Shown here: positions 8,554 to 16,821 of the stretch, in pieces
Layout of the letters: each line of letters begins with the position of its first letter
How positions within the stretch are numbered: position 1 is the first letter of the stretch
DNA from: Halonatronomonas sp964558325
GTDB lineage: Bacteria > Bacillota > Halanaerobiia > Halanaerobiales > Halarsenatibacteraceae
Length of the DNA stretch: 64,000 nt
Direction: 5' to 3'
Assembly: GCA_964558325.1 (NCBI GenBank)
Contig: CAZLCX010000009.1
Location: 6,199 to 70,198, forward strand
Program-made: the position numbers and the translations under genes
Notes under the pieces: model-generated
What the model saw: only the letters and a program-made list of their open reading frames with translations
The model's database searches: none
What the model was told of the DNA's origin: nothing

Positions 8554-10158
8554 TTAAAATAAATTCCTGATTAACCTGCCAGGTTTATCCTCAGATATAG
8601 TTCCTGATTCTAAAACCGATTTCCCGGCTACCCAGACTTCTTTAATCCCCTCTGGGTATTGAAAGGGCTCTTTAAAAGTTGCTTTATCTATAATTTTATT
8701 TTCAGCAAATAAGATTAAGTCTGCTTTAAACCCTACTTTCAATAAACCTCTATCATTCAAGCCCAGCCTGGCTGCAGATTTCCCGGTCATCTTATGAATC
8801 GCTGTTTCCAGCTTAATAACTTCCTTTTCACGGACATATTTGCCGAGTACCCTGGGAAAGGTTCCAAAATTTCTTGGATGGGGTTTGCCACTGGCAAGTA
8901 TTCCTTCCACCGCCAGAGAACTGCCGTCAGAGCCAATCATACTTAATCTACTGCTTAAAACTGTCTCTAAATCCTTTTCACACATGGCAAAACCAATCAT
9001 GCCTGCCCTTAATTTCTGTTCCTTCAGGATTTTCAATAATGCTTCAGGTACCGGCATCTTCCAGCTCTCTCCTAATTCTGCCAGGGTAACACCTTCAAAT
9101 TCAGGATACCTCTCGCCTGGCAGTTCAGAAATCATTACATTCTCCCAGCCTCTTCTGGCAACAACATTTCTGAGATATTCTAATATCTTTTCCCTATCAT
9201 TCCCGGCTTCAATCCGTTCAAGCAGCTTTTCTCTGCCGCCTTCATGGGCCCAGTCCGGCAGTAAAGAAGAAAGCCCGGTATTGGTCGCCAGATAAGGATA
9301 TAAGTCACAGGTTATATCGACTCCCTCAGCCCGGGCAGTCTCCATAATCTTTAAGGTCCCGGAAGCTAACCCCCAGCAGTCTCTATCGACAACTTTATGA
9401 TGGGATATCTGAACAGGAATTTCTGCCTGCCTGCCGATTTCAATGGCCTCTTTGAGGGCGGCTATCATCCCACAACCTTCATCACGGAGATGAGTTGTGT
9501 AAATACCCCCATAATCAGCAGCAACTCTGGCCAGCTCGATTAATTCTTCTGTTGTCCCATAGGACGATGGTGGATAGATCAGGCCTGATGAAATTCCAAA
9601 GGCCCCTGCTTCCATCGCCTCTGCCAGAATAGCTTTAGCCTCATCTAATTCTAAAGAAGTTAATTCTCTGTCATCAAAACCAGCTACAGCCTTCCTGATT
9701 GCCCCATGACCAATTAATGAAACAACATTTATAGATTTAGGTTGATCTGCCAGTCTGTTAAGAAATTCTGGATAGCTGCTCCAGTCCAATTCCAGATTAT
9801 AATCAGCCAGCTCATCTTTCAGCATTGAGCGGCCGGCTTCCTTAATCGGGGCCGGCGAAGAACCGCAATTTCCAGTAACCTCAGTTGTTACCCCCTGCTG
9901 CAATTTACTGGCTGCCTCCCCTGAGGCTAAAAAATTAAGATCAGAATGGGTATGAATATCTATAAAGCCTGGAGCCAGAACATAGCCTGCTCCATCGACA
10001 ATTCTTTTAACCTGGTTATCATCTAGAAATCTTTCAGCATCTCCTCTAAAGATAGCTTTAATCTCATCAGCCTTTACCGCCAGGTTTCCTTTAAAAGCTG
10101 TAGCTCCGCTACCATCAACAATCTTTACATTCTTAATTAATAAATCCAGCTGATTCAT
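8554..10158 (-). CDS. N-acyl-D-amino-acid deacylase (D-aminoacylase)
   Basis: A 534-residue amidohydrolase-superfamily zinc enzyme that removes acyl groups from N-acyl-D-amino acids. The HxH metal motif is in GFIDIHTHSD (His69, His71). The family's cysteine metal ligand is Cys98 in TEVTGNCGSSPAP. Later motifs include the GISSGLIYPPSSYG loop, THLRDEG, QISHHKV and IGSDGSSL, all typical of D-aminoacylase. It overlaps the dipeptide epimerase stop by four bases (ATGA), so they are translated together. In this murein-peptide setting the substrate may be N-acyl-D-Ala or N-acyl-D-Glu, or a peptide with an unusual D-linkage. That assignment is inference. Confidence 0.85.
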   Translation of the reverse strand: MNQLDLLIKNVKIVDGSGATAFKGNLAVKADEIKAIFRGDAERFLDDNQVKRIVDGAGYVLAPGFIDIHTHSDLNFLASGEAASKLQQGVTTEVTGNCGSSPAPIKEAGRSMLKDELADYNLELDWSSYPEFLNRLADQPKSINVVSLIGHGAIRKAVAGFDDRELTSLELDEAKAILAEAMEAGAFGISSGLIYPPSSYGTTEELIELARVAADYGGIYTTHLRDEGCGMIAALKEAIEIGRQAEIPVQISHHKVVDRDCWGLASGTLKIMETARAEGVDITCDLYPYLATNTGLSSLLPDWAHEGGREKLLERIEAGNDREKILEYLRNVVARRGWENVMISELPGERYPEFEGVTLAELGESWKMPVPEALLKILKEQKLRAGMIGFAMCEKDLETVLSSRLSMIGSDGSSLAVEGILASGKPHPRNFGTFPRVLGKYVREKEVIKLETAIHKMTGKSAARLGLNDRGLLKVGFKADLILFAENKIIDKATFKEPFQYPEGIKEVWVAGKSVLESGTISEDKPGRLIRNLF

Positions 10159-11228
10159 TTACTGATCCCACCTATTCCTAAACCTGGACCTTCCGGTAAT
10201 TCCAGGCTATCATTTTTATAACTCAAACCACCATCAACACCATCTTCACCAATTAAAATCGGGGCGTCAAGATCAAGTCTGGTAATATTCTCAGAAGCCA
10301 GAGCCACAGCCGCTGCTGCAGTTACTGATATCCTGCTCTCAAGCATACTCCCTAACATACATTCAATATTATAGTCCTTAGCTAATCTGGCAATTGCCAG
10401 GGCAGTTGAAATTCCGCCGGTTTTCATTAATTTAATATTTAAAAGGTCACAGGCCTGCATTTCCAGTAACTTAACAGCATCTTTTAATGAAAACAAGCTC
10501 TCATCAGCCATAATCGGCAAGAGGGCATTTTCTTTAACTTCCTTTAAACCTTTATAATCTGAAGCCGCTACCGGCTGCTCAACTAACTCTATATTAAAAT
10601 CAGCTGCCTCCAGCTTCTTAATAGTATTAATAGCCTGATTAACTGTCCAGCCCTGGTTGGCATCCAGCCGAAGTTTGATCTCAGGACCTACTGCTCTGCC
10701 CACAGACTCAACTCTGGCCAGATCAACTTCAGGCCCAACCCCTACCTTCAACTTTAAAATCTTAAATCCCTCTGCCACAGCCTCTCTGGCCGCTTCTGCC
10801 ATAATCTCAGGCTCGTCAACACTGACAGTATGGTCAGTAATCAAAACTCTCTTTCTCCCGCCTAAAAACTGCCAGAGGGGTCTCTCATTAATTTTAGCAG
10901 CTAAATCAAATAAAGCTATCTCGGCAGCAGCCTTAGCACTGGTATTATTAACTGCCGAGCCGAGGATTTTATTTAAAAGGTAATTTAAATCCTGTGGATT
11001 CTGACCCTTTAATTTAGGCCAGATCTGATTCTCTAAAGTTGCTTTTATCCCTGGAAGATTATCCCCGGTAATAACTTCAGTTGGCGGAGCAGCACCAATC
11101 CCGACAAAATTTTCTGTTTTTATTTCAAAAACTAATTCTTTAGCTATCTCAACAGTTCTTAAAGCTGTCTTAAAGGGGCGAGCTAGTTTAATCTCTCTCT
11201 GATAAATTGCATAATCAATTATCTTCAA
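10155..11228 (-). CDS. Dipeptide epimerase, likely L-Ala-D/L-Glu epimerase
   Basis: A 357-residue enolase-superfamily enzyme of the muconate-lactonizing subgroup. Catalytic lysines are in the KLK motif (Lys159, Lys161) with Lys266 opposite. The metal ligands are Asp189 (LRLDANQGW), Glu217 (VEQP) and Asp242 (ADES). The C-terminal LDLDAP element is the acidic motif that holds the dipeptide amino group in L-Ala-D/L-Glu epimerases (YkfB/YcjG type). It would turn murein-derived L-Ala-D-Glu into L-Ala-L-Glu for ordinary peptidases. The start is TTG. It lies 6 bases after the class A-like hydrolase in the same operon as the YkfC-like peptidase. Confidence 0.88.
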   Translation of the reverse strand: MKIIDYAIYQREIKLARPFKTALRTVEIAKELVFEIKTENFVGIGAAPPTEVITGDNLPGIKATLENQIWPKLKGQNPQDLNYLLNKILGSAVNNTSAKAAAEIALFDLAAKINERPLWQFLGGRKRVLITDHTVSVDEPEIMAEAAREAVAEGFKILKLKVGVGPEVDLARVESVGRAVGPEIKLRLDANQGWTVNQAINTIKKLEAADFNIELVEQPVAASDYKGLKEVKENALLPIMADESLFSLKDAVKLLEMQACDLLNIKLMKTGGISTALAIARLAKDYNIECMLGSMLESRISVTAAAAVALASENITRLDLDAPILIGEDGVDGGLSYKNDSLELPEGPGLGIGGISK

Positions 11229-11234
11229 AAATAA

Positions 11235-12032
11235 TTACCTGCCTTTCTTTTCTAAATACTGATAAATCTTTTCTCCGATCCTGGCCTGCAGCAGCCTGCC
11301 ACCAGCCTGACTATCAAGCTCTGAAGACATTGTAACTGCCACAGCTGGAGACGGCTCAAAAAATATGCTGGCATCATGTTCTATCCCTTTTAGCATTCCA
11401 GTTTTACTTGCTATTGAATCCCAGGAATTATCAGGCAGTAAATAGGAAAGCTTATCTCTAAATTGCTGCCGACAGAGAGTCGCTTTTGCTCCCTTTAAGC
11501 CCTGCCTCTTATTGATAAATTCCATTAACTTACCCATCTCTCTGGCTGTCGTAATATTTTCACTGCCGGCTTTTCTTGCCTCAAGATCCATCATCTTTCT
11601 CTTTAACCTGGTCACTTTAAAACCATTGTCTTCAAGATAATTATTGACTGATTTAAAACCCAGATAATCTATTAAAATATTAGTGGCCGTATTATCACTA
11701 ATAACTATCATCAACTCTGCAAGGTCCAGGATCGTCAGGTCTGGCCTGGCTTTAAACCAGTTTAAAACCCCGGCTCCCCCGACAATGTTACTGTCATCCG
11801 GTTTTAAAGTTTGATTGAAATCTAACTCACCTTTAGAATTTAAATCATAAAGAGTATAGAGAATCGGGACTTTAATTAAACTGGCAGCTGCCATTTCCTG
11901 ATCTGCAGCAATTACTATCTCTTTGCCTGTTTTAAGGTCTTTAAAGTATAGAGAATGATTACCTGCTGTTTCGGCCATTAATCCTTTTATTTCCTGCCTT
12001 AATCCAGCTATTATCTGCTTTGATTCATCCAT
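11235..12032 (-). CDS. Class A beta-lactamase-fold serine hydrolase without signal peptide
   Basis: A 265-residue protein with the class A motifs SLIK (Ser51, Lys54), SDN (Ser112-Asn114) and KTG (Lys210-Gly212). A glutamate at 151 sits roughly where the deacylating Glu of class A enzymes is found, but the usual ExxLN context is missing. The N-terminus starts directly with charged helix residues and no leader, so it should stay in the cytosol, which is unusual for a beta-lactamase. It lies between a YkfC-like endopeptidase and a dipeptide epimerase. A murein-peptide peptidase role, for example replacing the LD-carboxypeptidase YkfA, is more likely than antibiotic resistance. The start overlaps the upstream stop by one base. 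Confidence 0.72.
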   Translation of the reverse strand: MDESKQIIAGLRQEIKGLMAETAGNHSLYFKDLKTGKEIVIAADQEMAAASLIKVPILYTLYDLNSKGELDFNQTLKPDDSNIVGGAGVLNWFKARPDLTILDLAELMIVISDNTATNILIDYLGFKSVNNYLEDNGFKVTRLKRKMMDLEARKAGSENITTAREMGKLMEFINKRQGLKGAKATLCRQQFRDKLSYLLPDNSWDSIASKTGMLKGIEHDASIFFEPSPAVAVTMSSELDSQAGGRLLQARIGEKIYQYLEKKGR

Positions 12033-13429
12033 TATATATCAGCCCTAAATTTTCTGCCCAGGGTCAATGCTTCCAGATAAGTTTTCTTCTTATTCTGCAA
12101 ATAAGTCTCAAGCTCCATCACAAAGGTGCTATGTACTGTCAGCGACTTAAGTTCTCCGGCAACTAACTCCCCATATCCTGAGCCTGAATGGATGACATAA
12201 TGGCCAACTTCGTCTGTACCAGGTTTATTAGCCCTGCCAAGATAAACCATTACATGACCTGGAAGATAGACAGGATCACCTGGTTCTAATTCCTTTAATT
12301 GATTTAACCTCTGGGCCCTATTTCCTCTAAAGTAGATAGTCCTGCCAGCAGCCCCTTCTTCCTGGGGCTTCCCTGCATCCCTTGGCAGGGTCAGGCCTGC
12401 CTGCCTGTAGATATCAAAGACCAGCCTGGAACAATCCCGCCGCTGGAATAAACCGCCCCAGCCATAACGTTCTCCCAGACATTTAAAGGCAGCCTCAATT
12501 AAATTTCTTTTAGTAAATTCATTAAAACCAATCTGAACCGGTTGAGAGAAAGGCAGGAGTGCCGGTGCAAACTCAAGCCGGCCAGGTCTGTCAACTCTGG
12601 CACCTAAACCTAAGGGAACTTTAGCAACATGACAGCCTGCAGGGGCCTGACCATTTTTTGCTCCGGCAGGGACCTCCGCTGGAATTGCCTCCTCCTCATA
12701 GAGGGGCAGGCTATCTCCTAACTGCAGAAAAATATTACTTATCCCAGAAAAAAATGGATTGGGCTCTGTCTCAGTTCTACTCCCGGTTACCACCAGTCTT
12801 TCTTCCTGGTTCCAGTAGTCAATAATCATATCCAGATCATCTACCACTGCCAGATATTCAGTCAAGACCCAGCCAGAATAAATCTGACTCTGGATAAATG
12901 ACCACTTACCAGACAGACTTTGATGCCAGATCATTACCGGGCTGCCAGCCTGAATTGCTGTCAGCTGAAATCGGTCAACATCTATGGCTTCTGGATCTTT
13001 AACAGCAGCCTGTTCTGTCGGAAATGCCCTGACCGATAATCTTCTAATTGTCAAACCAGGTCTTCCTTCTACCCTTTGATTATCAGCTGTTAAAGCCTCC
13101 AGATTACTTTCTTTGATTAAATTATCCTGCCATTCCTGGCTATATTTTTCTCCATCAGCAGAATACAGCTCATAATCAGGCAGACAGTCTGGCAGAGAAT
13201 AGGACTCCATTAACTCCTTGACTTCAGCAGTTGAAATCTCTGTTTTAAAATTTTCAGGGAGAGTATATTCTCTGGCCAACCCTAACTCAGCCATCCTTTC
13301 AGCAGTTTTTTTCTCCATAAAAGAAATTTCCATATTAGAAGCAAGTAACCTATCTGGATCCTCCATTTGCTCAAGCCAGAAGTCAGCTTGAACCATTTGC
13401 TCACTTACATTAGGGGGTAAAAATCGCAT
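12032..13429 (-). CDS. SH3-NlpC/P60 peptidase, YkfC-like gamma-D-Glu-diamino acid endopeptidase
   Basis: A 465-residue cysteine peptidase. N-terminal helical and SH3b-type regions (about 115-200, including GKWSFIQSQIYSGWVLTEYL) precede an NlpC/P60 domain at about 305-440. The catalytic Cys333 is in RRDCSRL, His392 in GHVMVYLG and a third polar residue, His414, in YVIHSG. YkfC enzymes cut L-Ala-gamma-D-Glu from diaminopimelate in free murein peptides, giving the substrate of the epimerase two genes downstream. The DCSRL spelling differs from the usual DCSG/DCSA. No signal peptide is seen, so it should be cytosolic. It follows the decarboxylase gene by 9 bases. Confidence 0.83.
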   Translation of the reverse strand: MRFLPPNVSEQMVQADFWLEQMEDPDRLLASNMEISFMEKKTAERMAELGLAREYTLPENFKTEISTAEVKELMESYSLPDCLPDYELYSADGEKYSQEWQDNLIKESNLEALTADNQRVEGRPGLTIRRLSVRAFPTEQAAVKDPEAIDVDRFQLTAIQAGSPVMIWHQSLSGKWSFIQSQIYSGWVLTEYLAVVDDLDMIIDYWNQEERLVVTGSRTETEPNPFFSGISNIFLQLGDSLPLYEEEAIPAEVPAGAKNGQAPAGCHVAKVPLGLGARVDRPGRLEFAPALLPFSQPVQIGFNEFTKRNLIEAAFKCLGERYGWGGLFQRRDCSRLVFDIYRQAGLTLPRDAGKPQEEGAAGRTIYFRGNRAQRLNQLKELEPGDPVYLPGHVMVYLGRANKPGTDEVGHYVIHSGSGYGELVAGELKSLTVHSTFVMELETYLQNKKKTYLEALTLGRKFRADI

Positions 13430-13438
13430 AAAAATTAA

Positions 13439-14749
13439 TCACCCTTCCTCTAACTTTAATTTACAGTCATTTTTATATAGATCTTCGTTCTTTTCCCTGG
13501 CAATCATAATCTGAGTTTCTCCCTGATAAACCAGGAGTACTGCCGGCCTTAATAGCCCATTATAATTACTTGAAAGTGAATAGGTATAAGCACCGGAAGA
13601 CGGAATGGCAAGAATATCACCAGGTTCAGGTTCTGCCAGCATCTCATCCTCTATCAAAATATCACCTGACTCACAGCATTTGCCTACTATTGTAACCTCG
13701 GTATCTTCTCGAGCATTACAGCGATTTGCTATCATAGCTTCATATTCAGCGCCATATAAGGCTGGCCTGATATTATCAGCCATTCCCCCATCAACAGCCA
13801 GATAGGTCTTTAAATCTCCAATCTCTTTAATAGAACCTACAGTATAAAGGCTGGTCCCGGCAGTCCCAACAATAGATCTTCCTGGTTCTAATAATAAGAC
13901 AGGCAGAGGATAATCCTCCCGGTCACAGGTTTCAACCAGTTCCCTGACAATTTCCTCAACCAGATTAACCACATCAATTTCAGGATCCTCAGATTTTTCT
14001 GGAACCCCAAATCCCCCGCCAAGATTTAATTTTTCAACTAAAATATTATCTTCTCTCCTGAGTTCAATCATAAATTTTATCAAAACCCAGATTAACTCTT
14101 TAAAGGCAGAATCATCATATATCTGAGAACCAATATGGGCATGGATACCTTTAAAGTTTAGCTGCCTACTTTCTTCAATCCAGTTAATTAGCTTTCTGGC
14201 CTGGCCTGTTTTAATACTTACCCCAAATTTTGAATCAGCCTGACCTGTCCTAATAAAATCATGGGTATGGGCGGAAATCCCTGGAATCAGACGAACCAGA
14301 CAATCGACCTCCTTATCGTGACTTTCTGCTAATTCATTTAAAAGCTCTGCCTCATAGAAATTATCAACTATAATAGCATTTACCCCGCCCAGAAGTGCCT
14401 GCTTAAGTTCAGCCTCACTCTTATTATTGCCGTGGAGATAAATCCTAGCTGCTGGCAGTCCACCGGCTAAAGCCCGGGCAAATTCTCCACCTGAAACCAC
14501 ATCCATATATAAATCATTTCTGGCAATAATTTCAGCAATCCCTTTACACAAAAAGGCTTTACTGGCATAAATGATCTCAGCTTCGCCTGGATAACTGGAA
14601 ACCGCCTCTTTAAATTTGCTGATATTATTTAAGATCTCCTGATAGTCATAAACTAACAGAGGACTACCAAACTTTTCCCTTAACTCAGTAACTGCAACAT
14701 CTCCTATCTCCAATACTCCCTGCTCATTAACCTCAGATGTTCCTTGCAT
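13439..14749 (-). CDS. lysA: Diaminopimelate decarboxylase family
   Basis: A PLP-dependent fold-III decarboxylase converting meso-DAP to L-lysine. The PLP lysine is in IIYASKAF, with HAHIGSQ, NLGGGFG, LEPGRSIVG, the active-site Cys loop GKCCESGDIL and PSSGAY YS-type residues in family order. At about 436 residues it is typical for LysA. The ATG at 14749 is preferred. A TTG at 14764 is nearly on top of the GGGAG ribosome site, and another TTG at 14755 is possible. It is the first gene of the murein-peptide operon, so it may also dispose of DAP released by the YkfC-like enzyme. A related arginine or ornithine decarboxylase is less likely. Confidence 0.85.
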   Translation of the reverse strand: MQGTSEVNEQGVLEIGDVAVTELREKFGSPLLVYDYQEILNNISKFKEAVSSYPGEAEIIYASKAFLCKGIAEIIARNDLYMDVVSGGEFARALAGGLPAARIYLHGNNKSEAELKQALLGGVNAIIVDNFYEAELLNELAESHDKEVDCLVRLIPGISAHTHDFIRTGQADSKFGVSIKTGQARKLINWIEESRQLNFKGIHAHIGSQIYDDSAFKELIWVLIKFMIELRREDNILVEKLNLGGGFGVPEKSEDPEIDVVNLVEEIVRELVETCDREDYPLPVLLLEPGRSIVGTAGTSLYTVGSIKEIGDLKTYLAVDGGMADNIRPALYGAEYEAMIANRCNAREDTEVTIVGKCCESGDILIEDEMLAEPEPGDILAIPSSGAYTYSLSSNYNGLLRPAVLLVYQGETQIMIAREKNEDLYKNDCKLKLEEG

Positions 14750-14810
14750 TAACAATATCTTCAACTCCCTTTAATACTCCATATTAATTAATTTGTAATC
14801 TATAAATGTA

Positions 14811-14840
14811 ACTAAATCTTTAGTCGCTCATCACTGATGA
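14811..14840 (-). promoter_or_regulatory. Two adjacent palindromes in the lysA-operon leader (operator candidates)
   Basis: ACTAAATCTTTAGT (14811-14824, 6-base arms) and TCATCACTGATGA (14828-14840, 6-base arms) are perfect inverted repeats just downstream of the predicted transcription start. They are well placed for repression by the FCD-type regulator encoded next door at 14887-15615. The regulator-operator pairing is inference. Confidence 0.5.
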
Positions 14841-14852
14841 ACTGATGTTGCT

Positions 14853-14881
14853 ATTATACTTGATGAATTTTTAAAAGTCAA
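14853..14881 (-). promoter_or_regulatory. Strong sigma-A promoter of the lysA-ykf-like operon
   Basis: Minus strand TTGACT (14881-14876), a 17-base spacer, then TATAAT (14858-14853), giving a leader of about 100 bases before lysA. It begins just after the stop of the regulator gene, so the operon has its own promoter. Confidence 0.75.
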
Positions 14882-14886
14882 CCAGC

Positions 14887-15615
14887 CTAATCCAGTTCAG
14901 ACTCCCAGTAGAGCTTAATATCTCTGATTATATTATCCAGATGATTGACCATTGCCTTTTCAGCCCTATCAGGGCTCCCTGACTCAAGGGCAGATAAAAT
15001 CTGACTGTGATCATCTACTATTTTACTCCCCACTATTGTCCGCATCTGTTCTAAAGCTGGAGAGTAATTTTCATTATTTCTGATCATCTTTAGAGAAGCC
15101 TCCAGAAAACTATTACCAGCAATTTCTGCTAACTTTAGATGAAAATTCTTATCACCATCATTATAATTGCCACCCTGATTAAAATCTTGATGATGCTTTT
15201 CAATTATAGCCTTTAGTTTCTGGACTTCTTTTTCAGTAATTTTAGGAGCTGCTATTTTAACTATCTCCCTCTCAATAGCCCTTCTGGCAATAAGCATATC
15301 AAGTAATTCCTGTCTCCGCTCCACCTTTGTCAGATCAAGAAATTCATTGATCTCTTTCTTCATTTTTTTATCCAGACGATATTCCTGTAAAGCAGACTTC
15401 CCTTTATCTGTTAAGTTTCTTCCCCGATAGGGTTCTTTTTCAGTAAAGCCCCTCTGGTCAAGCCTTCTGAGTACTCTACCGATTGTTGCCTCACTAAAGG
15501 AATCAAAATCTCTGGAAATCTGCTGGCTGATCACTCCAGAGCCAACCGGCCCCTCTCTTGCTTCTATAATAGACATAATCTCATACTCTTTTTCGGAAAT
15601 CTCAACTCCGGACAT
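14887..15615 (-). CDS. Winged-helix transcription regulator with FCD ligand-binding domain (GntR/FadR-like)
   Basis: A 242-residue regulator. Residues about 1-75 form a winged helix (SEKEYEIMSIIEAREGPVGS, then SFSEATIGRVLRRLDQRGF). Residues about 95-235 form an all-helical FCD domain with ARRAIEREIVKIAA, the metal-ligand-like DKNFHLKLAEIAGN and the late HSQILSAL...AMVNHLDNI histidine pair. FCD regulators bind small carboxylates or amino acids. Its HTH resembles a MarR/PadR-style winged helix more than a canonical GntR one. The 5' end meets a scaffold gap; the identical 55 bases beyond it carry the same start, so the gene is complete. It directly precedes the lysA operon promoter and is its likely regulator. 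Confidence 0.72.
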   Translation of the reverse strand: MSGVEISEKEYEIMSIIEAREGPVGSGVISQQISRDFDSFSEATIGRVLRRLDQRGFTEKEPYRGRNLTDKGKSALQEYRLDKKMKKEINEFLDLTKVERRQELLDMLIARRAIEREIVKIAAPKITEKEVQKLKAIIEKHHQDFNQGGNYNDGDKNFHLKLAEIAGNSFLEASLKMIRNNENYSPALEQMRTIVGSKIVDDHSQILSALESGSPDRAEKAMVNHLDNIIRDIKLYWESELD

Positions 15616-15619
15616 TCCT

Positions 15620-15719
15620 NNNNNNNNNNNNNNNNNNNNNNNNNNNNNNNNNNNNNNNNNNNNNNNNNNNNNNNNNNNNNNNNNNNNNNNNNNNNNNNNN
15701 NNNNNNNNNNNNNNNNNNN
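15620..15719. other. Scaffold gap of 100 N, probably artificial
   Basis: The 55 bases before (15565-15619) and after (15720-15774) the N run are identical. That is what unmerged overlapping contig ends look like, so the true sequence is likely continuous with this 55-mer present once. Confidence 0.9.
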
Positions 15720-15756
15720 TATAATAGACATAATCTCATACTCTTTTTCGGAAATC

Positions 15757-16734
15757 TCAACTCCGGACATTCCTGAACCTCCTCTTAAACCTGGCTATCC
15801 CCAGCCTGACTGAATCAAAGCTCAATTTAGAGTTATAGCCATCAGCCACTATTAACCAATCAGCTTTATTCCCGTAATCCTGTTCTCTAATTCCAGGGGG
15901 TAGCTGATCTAAAAAATCTACATGATGCATTCTTTCAGAATTCCAGCCACTCCCAGAAGCTGAAAAATAGGGTCCAATTAATTCCTCTTTATATTCAACT
16001 GCAGTCAGTTTCTTGATTTCATTAAGCATGACCCTGCTTCCATAGCCTGGTAAAGGGTCCTGGGCTGGCCTGAAAAGTCTTCCCTGATAATTTAAGATCC
16101 TGCCAGCCGGTCTGGCATATCTGCCTCTGGCAATCGGTGATCCCTGATGCTCCAGCCAGCTGCTCCCAGACAAATCCTCACTAAAATATAGATAAAGCCT
16201 GGTATCATCCCAGGTAGTAAATAACCACCATAACTTATTATACCTCAGCAGACTGCTATCTCTATATCTCTTTCCTGTTAATAACTCAGCAACAGGTTCC
16301 CACTGATAAGGGAAGTTTACAGCCTGATATAAATTAACTGCCCTGGCCTGGTTCATCTCAGGCAACATATAATAATTTCCCTGCCATTCAAAGACCCAGG
16401 GGTAAGATAAATGATAACCAGTTGTCAATATAATTCCCTGATAAGCCCAGCTAACTCCATCTTGACTAATAGCCAGGCCAATATCGCCCTGGCCACTATC
16501 TAAATTCATAATCTCAAAAAAGAGATAATACAGATCCTCTACTTTTATAATAAAGGGATCAGCAACAAAACCGGCTTGACAGTCAGTAATATCTTCAGCC
16601 GATATTATTGGATTTCCTGGAATTTCGATTAATTTTTTTAAAGGATCACCTCTAAAAAGTCCGATACTCCACTTTTTCCCTCTATTAAGATTTATAGATT
16701 TAGCCTTCCGCCTCTTTCTTAATACTCCTAACAT
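15757..16734 (-). CDS. Five-bladed beta-propeller protein, GINT1 N-terminal-like (GH43-type fold)
   Basis: A 325-residue protein recognised by the run FVADPFIIKVEDLYYLFFE, then GLAISQDGVSWAY, YHLSYPWVFEW, YYMLPE, VNLYQAVNFPYQW and DSSLLRYNKLWWLFT. This pattern is shared with the N-terminal propeller of plant glucosamine inositolphosphorylceramide transferase and with bacterial polysaccharide-locus proteins related to GH43/GH32 folds. The enzymatic role is not known; it could bind or trim a glycan. There is no signal peptide, and the N-terminus is basic. Once the artificial gap is removed, its stop overlaps the regulator's ATG by 14 bases, with AGAGGAGG serving the regulator from inside this gene, so the two are co-transcribed. 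Confidence 0.6.
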   Translation of the reverse strand: MLGVLRKRRKAKSINLNRGKKWSIGLFRGDPLKKLIEIPGNPIISAEDITDCQAGFVADPFIIKVEDLYYLFFEIMNLDSGQGDIGLAISQDGVSWAYQGIILTTGYHLSYPWVFEWQGNYYMLPEMNQARAVNLYQAVNFPYQWEPVAELLTGKRYRDSSLLRYNKLWWLFTTWDDTRLYLYFSEDLSGSSWLEHQGSPIARGRYARPAGRILNYQGRLFRPAQDPLPGYGSRVMLNEIKKLTAVEYKEELIGPYFSASGSGWNSERMHHVDFLDQLPPGIREQDYGNKADWLIVADGYNSKLSFDSVRLGIARFKRRFRNVRS

Positions 16735-16821
16735 CTTAAAATCACTCCAAATAATTTAATAAAAATAAAGGAAAATTCCTGTCAGAACGTGAATATAATA
16801 TTGTAAGGAGGGAGGATACCA

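Noticed and set aside
8840..9295. Long plus-strand open frames opposite the D-aminoacylase gene and many similar antisense frames
   Set aside because: They lie antisense to clear conserved enzymes, have no ribosome sites and give low-complexity proteins; they are shadows of the real genes.
11235..12032. An antibiotic-resistance beta-lactamase
   Set aside because: Although the class A motifs are present, the protein has no export signal, lacks the ExxLN motif and is embedded in a murein-peptide catabolic operon.
15564..15770. A second copy of the regulator start beyond the gap, as if the gene were duplicated
   Set aside because: The two copies are identical over exactly 55 bases at the contig ends, which indicates an assembly overlap, not a biological duplication.
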